The notes below the pieces were generated by a model. That model was given only the letters and a program-made list of their open reading frames with translations, was not told the origin of the DNA and made no database searches. Positions 20,489 through 28,473 of a DNA stretch of 28,473 nucleotides are shown piece after piece. Source of the DNA: Phlegmacium glaucopus (lineage: Eukaryota > Basidiomycota > Agaricomycetes > Agaricales > Cortinariaceae); NCBI GenBank assembly GCA_015039465.1, contig MU130310.1, positions 29,582 through 58,054 on the forward strand, written 5' to 3'. Every line of letters starts with the position of its first letter. The first letter of the stretch is position 1. The position numbers were made by a program, and so were the translations under genes.

Positions 20489-21033
20489 AAAAACCTCTAC
20501 TTTGTGGGCAGCCGCTGTTGGACCGGATCAGGATACGGGAGGGAGTGGAGTTGGACAGAGATTGATACCGGCGATTATCTTGAATTTGGGGATGTTACGT
20601 ACGTTATCTTGTTTCCCTCCCTTCTTCCTATCCTGATCCCAATCTGACAAAAATTAATCAACTGTACAACAGCGAATTGGCAACCAATAGATCTGTCAAC
20701 GATGATTTTCCCTGCAGAGTTCAAGATGGACTACGTGCGCGTGTACCAGAGGAAGGGTCAAACAAACATGGGGTGTAATCCTAAAAATTATCCGACAGCG
20801 GACTATATCACTGATCATCTAGAGGCGTATACTAGTATGTGTATTTTCACTTTTTGATTTTTGCTGGTGGATGGAACTAGGGGATTGAATTTTTTTGGTT
20901 TAGATCCAAATTTGACGAGTTGGCCTTGGCCGACGCCTAAGAACTCATTGGTATGGGGGTTTATAGTCACAAAAAGTTGATTGTTGAACTGATTTCCTTT
21001 TGTTTTGCTATCTAGTTTAGTGGCGGGTGTTAG
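20489..21033 (+). pseudogene. GH16 (KRE6/SKN1-like) 3' fragment
   Basis: Copy of the last part of exon 9 and exons 10-12 of the gene at 6169-9677, with splice sites kept and ending NSLFSGGC and TAG. A 12-bp in-frame deletion removes residues around PEEPM, and a Ser before the exon 9 splice is Leu. The membrane anchor and the EIDVFE catalytic motif are missing. The frame continues from the preceding NACHT piece ([14 protein letters not shown]), so a short chimeric product is possible but unlikely to be an active GH16 protein. Confidence 0.85.
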
Positions 21034-22136
21034 TCTTTGTGAGCCTCGCTTGGCTCAAGCCTCGGGATCAGTCATTTTTGTTTGTCCCCGTCGTTCGCAT
21101 CCCACGACTCACTGCCGTCTGGATTTACCACATTTCATTCCACTTTCATCATTCTCCTCACCTCTTTCTTGCCTTCTGAATGGGCGGTACTGGTCAGGCT
21201 TTATCATAAATTTCACTTGAGAGGACTGAAGAAAGGACAGAAGTTGGTGACGGACGACTAAAAGAAGGGCTTCAAGTGAAGGACGAACCCGAGGAGAAGA
21301 ACCAAACACGTTTGCCAGGCTCATTTTTTTGTCCGCTTTTACCGTATACCACCAACCAAAGCAGGCTCATAACTCCCAAATTTCACTTTGTCGTTCTCTC
21401 CCTCTGCGGTCTACTTTTGCATCCTTCTCCGATCGGGTTTTCGTTGGCTAGCCCAGGCGATTCTTCAATCCAACCATCTCGCCTCGCATGCTCCACGTAT
21501 AGCACTGTCAATCATCGTCACCCTGCATACCATCGTTCTTTTTGTTTCACACTCTTTGTTCTTTTTTTAAAATTATCGGGGCTAATATAGCCTCGAACGC
21601 GCAAGACGCTGGACTCATACTGGATTCTCATTCTGTTTTCCCGTTTATCATAACGCATATGTTTAAATTTGCCCTGGACTCGCGCTGGTAACTGTTGCAT
21701 TTATTTTTTCCACAAAAACATGAACGGAATTTTTTTTTTCTTTACCTATACTAGAATCAACTGATGCTTCTTCAATCTTGAAATTTTTTAAAGAACTCTA
21801 CTGCACGTACTCTTTTTTCTTCTTTTTCTTTTTAACTGGTAACCCGATTTCCCTCCCCTTTATATATTGATATCTGATATCTGACCCTTTTGATGGTTTT
21901 CTTTACTTCTCCGTTTGAGGGGGTTTTTTGTGGATGATATTTAGTAGAGGCCTTGTATTTTGTTCCTCTGTTTTCAATGCACGCGGACAAGTCAGTCCCA
22001 ATAGCCCCCCTCTCGATATATTAGGCTCGCAATTCAGGAATTGAGAGGACCAGTTGATAAGATTCGGCTTGGAGCTAGCGCTATTCCTTGACAAAAATAA
22101 AGAAGCAATGAAGATCCAAGAATCCACTTGTCGTAA
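20489..22136 (+). repeat. Segmental duplication, derived copy
   Basis: Direct repeat of 9122-10786. The left junction falls in an A5 run shared with the source. The right junction falls after cttgtcgtaaca, inside what is the NACHT pseudogene 3' tip at the source. Small indels separate the copies throughout the non-coding flank. Confidence 0.9.
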
Positions 22137-22686
22137 CACATTTATGCTGGAATATTAGGAAGATTCTGGCGGGAGGTAGCATAATTTGCTTTTGCAAAGC
22201 GCCTTGTCTTATATAATTAATTTGGGCGTCTGTAAGTTCTTAAGCTTGATCAAGTGATTTATTAACATTTTCCGATTGCCACGAAGGGTAGGGTTGGTTT
22301 TATAAGCTTTTTCTGACACAGTTTGGAACGTGATATGAAACAGACCACACATTAATGATGATATAACGTGAGTCATACCAACACATAGAATTCGCTTATA
22401 TCGTGGTCCGTCTACGAGAGACTACGTTTGGCTCGCATATAAAAACTATATTTTTGATGTTAAAAAATTCTGGGTTCTAAGGGTGAGGCGGTACGGTGAA
22501 TTGCCTAATTTAGTCCCATCTTGTGCCGATTAGCCCCACCAAATATCTACTACACACTACCATTTCGCCAGCACCTTGAAGCTTGAAAGTTTGAAAGGTT
22601 TAAATGTTCAAGCTTTTCAAATTCTGATACTGCTTCTTGAAACTATTGGAACTGCTCCTTAAACCTCTGAAGCTGCACAAGAAAAC
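22137..22686. other. AT-rich upstream region with 9-bp hairpin
   Basis: No gene is seen. At 22579-22615 aagcttgaa and ttcaagctt form a perfect 9-bp stem with a 19-nt loop, roughly 70-110 bp before the ATG at 22687. It may lie in the leader of that gene. Confidence 0.4.
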
Positions 22687-23269
22687 ATGACCTCGACTCC
22701 CGTCGCAACGATAACCATTCAAGTTGGCGACATCTACATCATAGATGGTAGGAGGACCATAAGGAATAACATTTCATTCAATGCTACCTTAACACTTACA
22801 ACCGTAACACCGCGTAGTGGTAAGTTGATTGTAGTCCCAGTAGACAGCAACTGACAAGTAAATCAGCGTCGACCGAGAGTGCAAGTCATGATCCTTCTGG
22901 CGAGATCGTACATGTGGATACCCCACCTTCAGGTACGCTGCAAATACCGATGCAGTTAGGGGGACTAGCACTGAGAAGTAGGTGTCCAACACCAGTTCAG
23001 AGTCGCGGTCCAGTACCACATTCTGCAGAGATTCCGCGTCGCATGGTGAGCATTCAATTATACATAAGATTAATGTGCTTAAAGCTTACCGTCAATAGCC
23101 TGCAGAGGTTTCGACTCTCACTAATGGACATCCGTATTATCCCCCCACACCGTCCCATGCTGAGGCCATCGAAAGGACGAAAAGCTCTGGCCGCATGTGG
23201 AAACGGATTGTTGATATTGTTGGCAGGATAAGGGGTTGTTTATTGGAAGTCTTCAATCGCCGTGGATGA
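22687..23269 (+). CDS. Hypothetical 136-aa protein, three exons
   Basis: Exons 22687-22747, 22867-23045 and 23099-23269 join in phase through GT-AG introns of 119 and 53 bp. The protein starts MTSTPVATITIQVGDIYIID. It continues through a Ser/Pro-rich middle with VDTPPSG and YYPPTPSHAEAIERT, and ends in a basic amphipathic segment (RMWKRIVDIVGRIRG) followed by CLLEVFNRRG. No signal peptide or membrane helix is seen and I do not recognise a family. Support comes from phase agreement and protein-like composition in the last exon. Exon 2 is the weakest part and might contain a further intron after VDTPPS. It may be a genuine orphan gene or the surviving end of a larger one. Confidence 0.5.
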
Positions 23270-23339
23270 AAACATCGCAATTACGATTGGATACTACAAT
23301 GGGTCTCCGTCGGCACCAACTCAGGTCTCTGCATACAAA

Positions 23340-23605
23340 ATCTTTAGAGAAGGTAGGTTAGTTTAAAGTGAATAATACCTTGCCAGCTAAAACCTTTTCT
23401 AATTTCTTGATATTCTTCTCCGTCTACATCACAGTCGTTCGTGCTTTGGCTTGATGGGCAGGCGCGCTTTCGAGAGCCTTCTCGTGAATTCTTTGTTCTT
23501 GATGTAGGCCGCCCATAGCAGGTCCTTGTTCTTCTTGATGATAGTCCGCGAATTGTCTTCAATTAACTATATCGATTAACGAAACAAGATGGATGAGTTG
23601 ATCCT
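23340..23605 (-). pseudogene. SMC1 coiled-coil fragment, duplicated copy
   Basis: The minus strand encodes a cohesin SMC1 coiled-coil piece: IHEKALESAPAHQAKARTTV, then a TAG where the family usually has Gln, then TEKNIKKLEKVLAGK. It is a second copy of 24757-25055 and lies downstream of the hinge fragment on the minus strand, so it is out of family order. Confidence 0.7.
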
Positions 23606-23744
23606 GGTCCTGCCATTGGCAATTCTCAAGGCATCAATATCGAAGTACTTAGAAAAAGAGAACGGGAGAAGGGAGAAAGTCGAAAACTTTATGTAAGGAG
23701 ACCAATTTGTCACACTGTCACAGGTCTCTGCTGTAGTCGTTCTC

Positions 23745-24175
23745 TCGACTTGATCAACGATTTCCCAATAATTCCTTCAACTCTCCTCTGAGTTCGGCAA
23801 TATTCTCCTCCAAAACATTGATATCGTCTTCAGCTTCGACTCTCTGTTCCTGCAATTTGGTCAAAGTGAGTTGCTCAGACTCCATAAACGTGTTCTGATG
23901 GGCTCAGCTTGTGTAAGGCCATCGCTCTCGAACGCAGCCCACCCATCGCCACGTATGCTCCTACCACCTGTAATAGAACCGCTCTTATGGATAGCAGTAC
24001 CTTCCAACGTGACAGCTAACCAATAGAAAATGTCAACAAAGGGTAGCATTCCAAGTAAAAGGACAAACCTCTCGCCTCCTGTCCTTTCTCGTAACATAGG
24101 GCGTTCCCACACGCATGATGTATAGCCCACCCAGTAGCTGTTTCATGCTGTACAACATTCAGGCCAATCTTGCTC
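23745..24175 (-). pseudogene. SMC1 hinge region fragment
   Basis: The minus strand gives AIHHACGNALCYEKGQEAR and, in another frame, AVTLEGTAIHKSGSITGG, the conserved hinge end of SMC1 cohesin ATPases. It is followed by a coiled-coil stretch with INVLEENIAELRGELKELL. Frameshifts and deletions separate the pieces. Functional SMC1 is essential in eukaryotes, so an intact gene is expected elsewhere in the genome. Confidence 0.8.
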
Positions 24176-24479
24176 CTTTAGCGAAAGAACAGGATTTGTC
24201 GGTAATGAGTTTGACTTGGATGGTGCCTATTGGACTGAACGTGGCTTGACGTGTACGTTAGTTGCGCATATACTAAGGTAAAAAGAACAGTTAGATGAGT
24301 ACGGTTGGTTGGCAGGAAATAGAGGTCAGGTTACCTCGATACAGTCGATGGCTTTTCTCAAGCTCCTGTCGAGTATTCGTCAACTACTTTTGTAGTGAGG
24401 CGATTCTTTGTTCCAGAGAAAGAGATGAAAGAAGGCTACTTCTTCGTTTTGTTGATGTAGCTTCTCAGTCCGAGTCGTT

Positions 24480-24756
24480 TTTTTTCTCGTCGAAGCCTTC
24501 TTTTTGGGACTGAGATAGTAGTACGCAACCGTCTCTTCTTCACGAGAGCTTCGAGAGATTGATACTCATCGACAGCTAGGACACTCGAGGAAGCTTTGCT
24601 ATGTTATGATATATGAACATCTTTGCAATATAATGCAAGTGAGGTGATGCTTACAGTTGACGATATTCTTCCAACCTCTCTTCACTAAAGGCCTCTCTCG
24701 ACTCGATAGCATCATTGAGTCTTCGCGTAGAATGCGCAAGCTGGGCCTCCGTCGAC
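24480..24756 (-). pseudogene. SMC1 coiled-coil fragment
   Basis: On the minus strand STEAQLAHSTRRLNDAIESR and FSEERLEEYRQL, then EYQSLEALVKK, fit the SMC1 N-terminal coiled coil upstream of the hinge. They are interrupted by non-matching sequence and shifts. Weaker than the hinge and 25097-25400 pieces, but consistent with them in order and strand. Confidence 0.55.
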
Positions 24757-25055
24757 ATTAACTAAGGTCTCTGCATACAAAATCTTTAGTAGGGGGTTCG
24801 GGTTAGTTCAAAGTAAATGATAACTTGCTATCTAAAACTTTTTGCTGCGTTCTGGCCATTCTCCTCCTTCCGCATCACAGTCGTTCGTACTTTGACTTGA
24901 TCGGCAGGCACGCTTTCGGGAGCCTTTTCGTGAATGCTTCGTTCTTGACGTAGGTCGCCCAGGTCCTTGTTCTTCTTGACGATAGTCCGCAAATTGTCCT
25001 CAATTGACCATATCGATTATTAAACAAGATAGGTCCTAGGATGAGTTGATCCTAG
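24757..25055 (-). pseudogene. SMC1 coiled-coil fragment, in-order copy
   Basis: About 300 bp similar to 23315-23610, with shared non-coding edge ggtctctgcatacaaaatct. It encodes the diverged equivalent of the HEKALE...KARTTV coiled-coil piece. On the minus strand it lies between the pieces at 25097-25400 and 24480-24756, as SMC1 order predicts. Confidence 0.65.
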
Positions 25056-25096
25056 AACATGTTTAGCAAGCAGAAAGTCGCCGGTGATGATTACAC

Positions 25097-25400
25097 TTAC
25101 CCGTTTTTGACATAATGTATTAGATCTGTGTCGGCCTCAGATTTCTGTTCCCCGTACTGCTTGATTTCTACCGCAATTCCTCTCCGTTTCGTAAAGTTAG
25201 AAGTGGCATTCTCGGTGGCTCGTTCTTGAGCTTTCTTTGCTGTCTCGTACTCTGAAGCGAGTTCTAATGATCCATTTATTTGTTCTATGAGACGAGAGCG
25301 TTCCCGAGATGATTTGACGCGACGGCTTCCACACCGCCTTGAAATACACAAGGACGTTGTGAGAACAAGGCTGCATTGTAAGCCACGTATGTGTTTTATG
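25097..25400 (-). pseudogene. SMC1 N-terminal fragment
   Basis: The minus strand encodes SRLIEQINGSLELASEYE, then KKAQERATENATSNFTKRRG and EIKQYGEQKSEAD. This is the strongly conserved SMC1 segment where the head passes into the coiled coil. The preceding conserved part is frameshifted and lacks key positions, and the Walker A head is absent. Confidence 0.88.
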
Positions 25401-26039
25401 GTTCGACATGTATTTGGACGCCAGCAGCTGATATCTTGAGTTCATAAGTCAATGAGGACTCGTAGAATTTGAGCTAACTTACTTTTGTTAAAACCTTCAT
25501 TCCTTCTGCTCAGCATGAACGAAGAGCGCCATTACCTGGGCCTTTTCGCCGTTCACTCGCCCAGTTCACCGTCTTCCGCCTTTCTTCCACCGGGGCTGAC
25601 CCATGCTGGATCACATTCCCCGCTAGTCGCCTTCCTCAAGTCTTGCAGCTGAGCACTTCACAATTGCGCGCTTTTTGCTCTCAAATCAAAGAATATTGCA
25701 TCCACTCTTCAGTACCGATAAACTGATGTGAAATTCATGAATGGGTCATTTGTCTGGTGTCCGCTGCGTTGAAAACTAGCTTGGTGAGCCTTCCATCACG
25801 TTAGAGGATTTCAAAAAAAAAACACCTGTATGACTATCGGTTCTAACCCTTATATCATTGAAGTTGTAATCAGGATCTGAAATGTTCAATTTGCGTGTGA
25901 CGCGACAACTTGCTTGGATTGTCACTCATCATAGGAGTGACAATCCGAATAGAGCTCACGAGTGTGACAGGCCACATCTTTAATTTAATCAATATCTTGT
26001 CAATATCTAGACCAATCCATGCGGTGATAATGCAGGCCT
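25401..26039. other. Intergenic with 12-bp perfect hairpin
   Basis: No gene is seen. At 25916-25946 ggattgtcactc and gagtgacaatcc form a perfect 12-bp stem with a 7-nt loop. It may be a foldback element core or a structural signal. Confidence 0.5.
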
Positions 26040-26650
26040 CTGCCCTGTCTCTCCTCTAAACGTTTTGATCCAAACAAGATCCAATCGCTTTATCTTCCAG
26101 GCCTATCTTGTCCCTATCCCTATCACATTATCAGACTTACTATTTATCTCCACATTAGATACGTCCTTATCGCTATTAGCGAGATCTTAGCTTCGATCAC
26201 AGGTCTTGAATATGGTCATGAAAGCACCTAAGAACATGCGGTCACTTTTTATGTCTGCTTTCTTATTCATGCCAGCTTTATCGTCGGCTATTGGGGAGGC
26301 TTTTGTTTGTGAATTTCATTCCGTTTCATTTCTTTCCGTTTCATTTCTTTCCACCTCTTATGTTAATGATATCTTTGCCCATCTCTCTAACCAGCTCTAT
26401 CTGCAGACCTTCTACTTGTGTGGAACTACGGCATCATGGAAATTCTAAGCTGGCCGGTTACAAGTGAGTATGATCTACAAGAAAATTGGGCTCTCCTTGA
26501 ATTCAAACCTTGTAAAAATATATTCCCTCAGGAAACTCAATAACCGTCTTTCCAGTGGGTTTTGTGTTTTGGTGGCCCGTACGTGACCTCGAGGAAGACG
26601 AGTTGGATAATCTCGCGGAGGGTCATCTCAGTAAGGTTTCAGAATTTATG
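26040..26650 (+). pseudogene. PTR2 peptide-transporter C-terminal fragment
   Basis: Similar to the end of the pseudogene at 4262-5990 from the shared ctctcctctaaacg block onward. It encodes YVLIAISEILASITGLEY, then after a one-base shift VMKAPKNMRSLFMSAFLF and SSAIGEAF, then LVWNYGIMEIL, and finally RDLEEDELDNLAEGHL near 26580-26630. It contains the last helices and tail that are missing from the first copy. The first part of the transporter is absent, and the frame is broken in several places. Confidence 0.8.
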
Positions 26651-27154
26651 CCGATAGGGCGCGCTGGCTTGGGGCGCCGGCCGTCCCAGTATAAGGAGGG
26701 AAAAAAGTCTCCATGTTGTGTGTTGCCTCGCGGAATACGTATCAATATGTATTTCCAGGTACTGGGGACCAAATTTCTGTTCAGAAACTTGTTCGCTGTT
26801 GTTCAGTATGATATTAGCCTATGATGATTGTATATGTATAATCAATATTGAAAATTTTGATTGAAAAGAAATACAGGATGAGGAGGCTGGTCGGTACCCA
26901 GCCGTCTTTTCGGGGTTTACAAGAAAAAAAGGAGACACATAAGAAAATAAGGTAACTATCGCGTCTTGATCAGACGAGGATGAGAGTACAGTATTATGTT
27001 ATAATAAAGATGCGTGTGCAAGAAATCCGTGAGTATGAATTTCTTGTTTGTACCTAGGGCTTAGACTTGCCCCAGACTCGAAAATTTTGGATCTCAGAAG
27101 ACGAAAGGTATTAGCCTGCACATGGTTCCAATCGCGCCGGAAAATTTGGCCAGA
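26651..27154. other. Intergenic, no gene seen
   Basis: Contains a short G/C-rich hairpin near 26886-26904 (ggctgg and ccagcc) followed by A-rich DNA. A minus-strand frame that begins inside the MITE runs into this stretch and is not considered coding. Confidence 0.4.
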
Positions 27155-27162
27155 GCCTGAGC

Positions 27163-27783
27163 TAGTGATGGCCAAGTTCAGTCCTGAACCGAAGTTCGGA
27201 CCGAACTTTTGAGAACTGGACTGGAAGTCCAGTTCAAAGTTCGCAGTCTTAGCCAAACCGAACCTCAAGTCCAGTTCAAGGTTCGGCAGAATTGAAGAGG
27301 TTCGAACCTGGTTCGAACCGAATGCTGTGAGCAGGTATTTTTTCCCGATTTTTTCAAGATTTTGTGACATTATTTGTACAATTTCTGCCCATGAGCATGT
27401 AAGCATCTATTGAATACTACAAGCATTTATGGTAGCCATAAGGGGCATAAGGTGGATCTTATTCGTGGTTTTATTAATTATTAGACCATGGACACACCAT
27501 GCCAGAGATCAAATTTGGCTCAAATTCAAGGAAAATTCTCTACTAAAAACATCTACTTCACCAGAAAATTATGCATTTATATGAAGGCAATGTTTTGAAG
27601 GATTTTCTAGGCAAATACAATGGTGGGAAAAAATACAGGTTCAAACCTGAACCGGACCTGAACTGGACCTGAACCGAGGTTCAGTTCAAGGTTCGGCCAA
27701 ATGCCTGAACCGAACCATAAGTTCGGTTCTCAGTTCAGCAAAAAAGCCAGGGAACCGGACCAAACCGGACCTGTCCATCACTA
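27163..27783. mobile_element. hAT-type MITE with 8-bp TSD
   Basis: A 621-bp element bounded by inverted termini tagtgatgg and ccatcacta and flanked by perfect 8-bp duplications gcctgagc at 27155-27162 and 27784-27791. Eight-base target duplications and short TAG-starting termini are typical of hAT transposons. Both ends are rich in GGTTC/GAACC words and the middle is AT-rich. No transposase is encoded, so movement would need one supplied in trans. Confidence 0.88.
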
Positions 27784-27791
27784 GCCTGAGC

Positions 27792-28141
27792 TGGGCGTGG
27801 TCTTTCGGGAGAGATTAGATTGGCCTGAGATAACAGCCCAATCTTTTGATCCAAAAAGGTTCAGAAATAATCTGAAGAGGAGTCTGAGCAAGACCTGAGC
27901 ATCAGGTGAGCTCTATTTGGTGAACAAGTGCCAAAATAAACCAGCTGTACCAGACGCTGAAGGGGGTAGAAGGTGGGTCAAAAAAAACTTTATGAGGACA
28001 GATAAAAACACTATTTTCCATGTCAGAACCAGGTCCAATGCGATGAGGAGAGGCACTTGTAATCGCATGCAAATCTATTCATATTTGTATGTGTGATTTA
28101 CAGATGAAGAAGCTAAGGATGTGATTCTGACACTCATCAGC
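27792..28141. other. Spacer, no gene seen
   Basis: Unique sequence between the MITE and the right inverted-repeat arm. No convincing frame, RNA or repeat. Confidence 0.4.
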
Positions 28142-28473
28142 AAACTCCGATTTTTAATCATAACACGCCATAACAAATGGGCTAAGCCCTATAGCATCCC
28201 ATAGTGTGGGAGCGTTGTCTAGTACTATATAGACAGCTGGTGTTGCTCTGTAGCGATAACATGGGACTACACTGGACTACACAATACTTTGTAGCTGTTA
28301 CCATACCTGGTTTATGTAAGCTTCATTTTTTTTTTCTCATTTCTTTTAAGTTCAACAGCCCAGCCCTAAACCTTGCAAACATTCAACAACGTCACCACAT
28401 CACCACATCACCAGGTCACAACAGATCACCACTTCCACCTGCCACGTCACCTTGGACAACGACGACCCATGAA
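28142..28473. repeat. Long inverted repeat, right arm (truncated by window)
   Basis: Reverse complement of 17030-17351, still matching at the last base of the window, so the true outer end is not visible. It begins sharply at aaactccgattttt. Confidence 0.85.

Noticed and set aside
26999..27406. 135-codon minus-strand frame
   Set aside because: Half of it lies in the left end of the hAT MITE and is translated repeat.
1..28473. CRISPR array, bacterial operon or prophage structure
   Set aside because: No regularly spaced identical repeats; spliced genes and fungal families show eukaryotic nuclear DNA.

Overview
The window looks like an accessory, repeat-rich stretch of a filamentous basidiomycete genome, probably Agaricomycetes. 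Three things point there: genes with many short (about 50-60 bp) GT-AG introns, a KRE6/SKN1-type GH16 glucan-synthesis gene, and NACHT (STAND) and TKL-like kinase sequences of the kind expanded in mushrooms. This assignment is inference from gene style; no rRNA or other taxonomic marker is present.

Layout. 1-1280: low-complexity G/T-rich DNA with four C-run/G-run hairpins. 1290-2126: a palindrome-rich block, then a broken Ty1/copia pol fragment. 2201-3800: a doubtful small minus-strand ORF and a diverged tandem duplication with TTCAACGGAT repeats. 4262-5990: a decayed PTR2 (POT family) peptide-transporter pseudogene. 6169-9677: an intact 12-exon KRE6/SKN1-like gene (775 aa). 10759-13134 (minus): a wrecked NACHT/STAND pseudogene. 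13546-15738: copy 1 of a six-exon gene encoding a WD40 propeller followed by a TKL-like kinase domain, broken by a frameshift. 16283-17351: a truncated hAT-like element and the left arm of a long inverted repeat. 17645-19824: copy 2 of the propeller-kinase gene, intact (634 aa). 20287-22136: a NACHT fragment joined to a duplicated 3' half of the GH16 gene with its 3' flank. 22687-23269: a possible 136-aa gene. 23340-25400 (minus): scrambled cohesin SMC1 fragments. 26040-26650: a second PTR2 C-terminal fragment. 27163-27783: a hAT-type MITE with an 8-bp target duplication. 28142-28473: the right arm of the inverted repeat, running off the window.

Gene families recur in mirror order, PTR2 - GH16 - NACHT - propeller-kinase, then propeller-kinase - NACHT - GH16 - PTR2. 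The PTR2, GH16 and propeller-kinase copies are all on the plus strand, so this is not a simple inverted duplication. Only the GH16 gene, propeller-kinase copy 2 and possibly the 136-aa gene look intact. The most unusual object is the propeller-kinase protein: seven WD-like blades, a fast-changing P/Q/L-rich linker, and a kinase domain lacking the glycine-rich loop, the alpha-C glutamate and DFG (DPG instead), but keeping the beta-3 lysine, catalytic-loop Asp and Asn and the APE motif. Exon models were built by hand from splice signals, reading-phase agreement and comparison between the two copies; no database search was possible.
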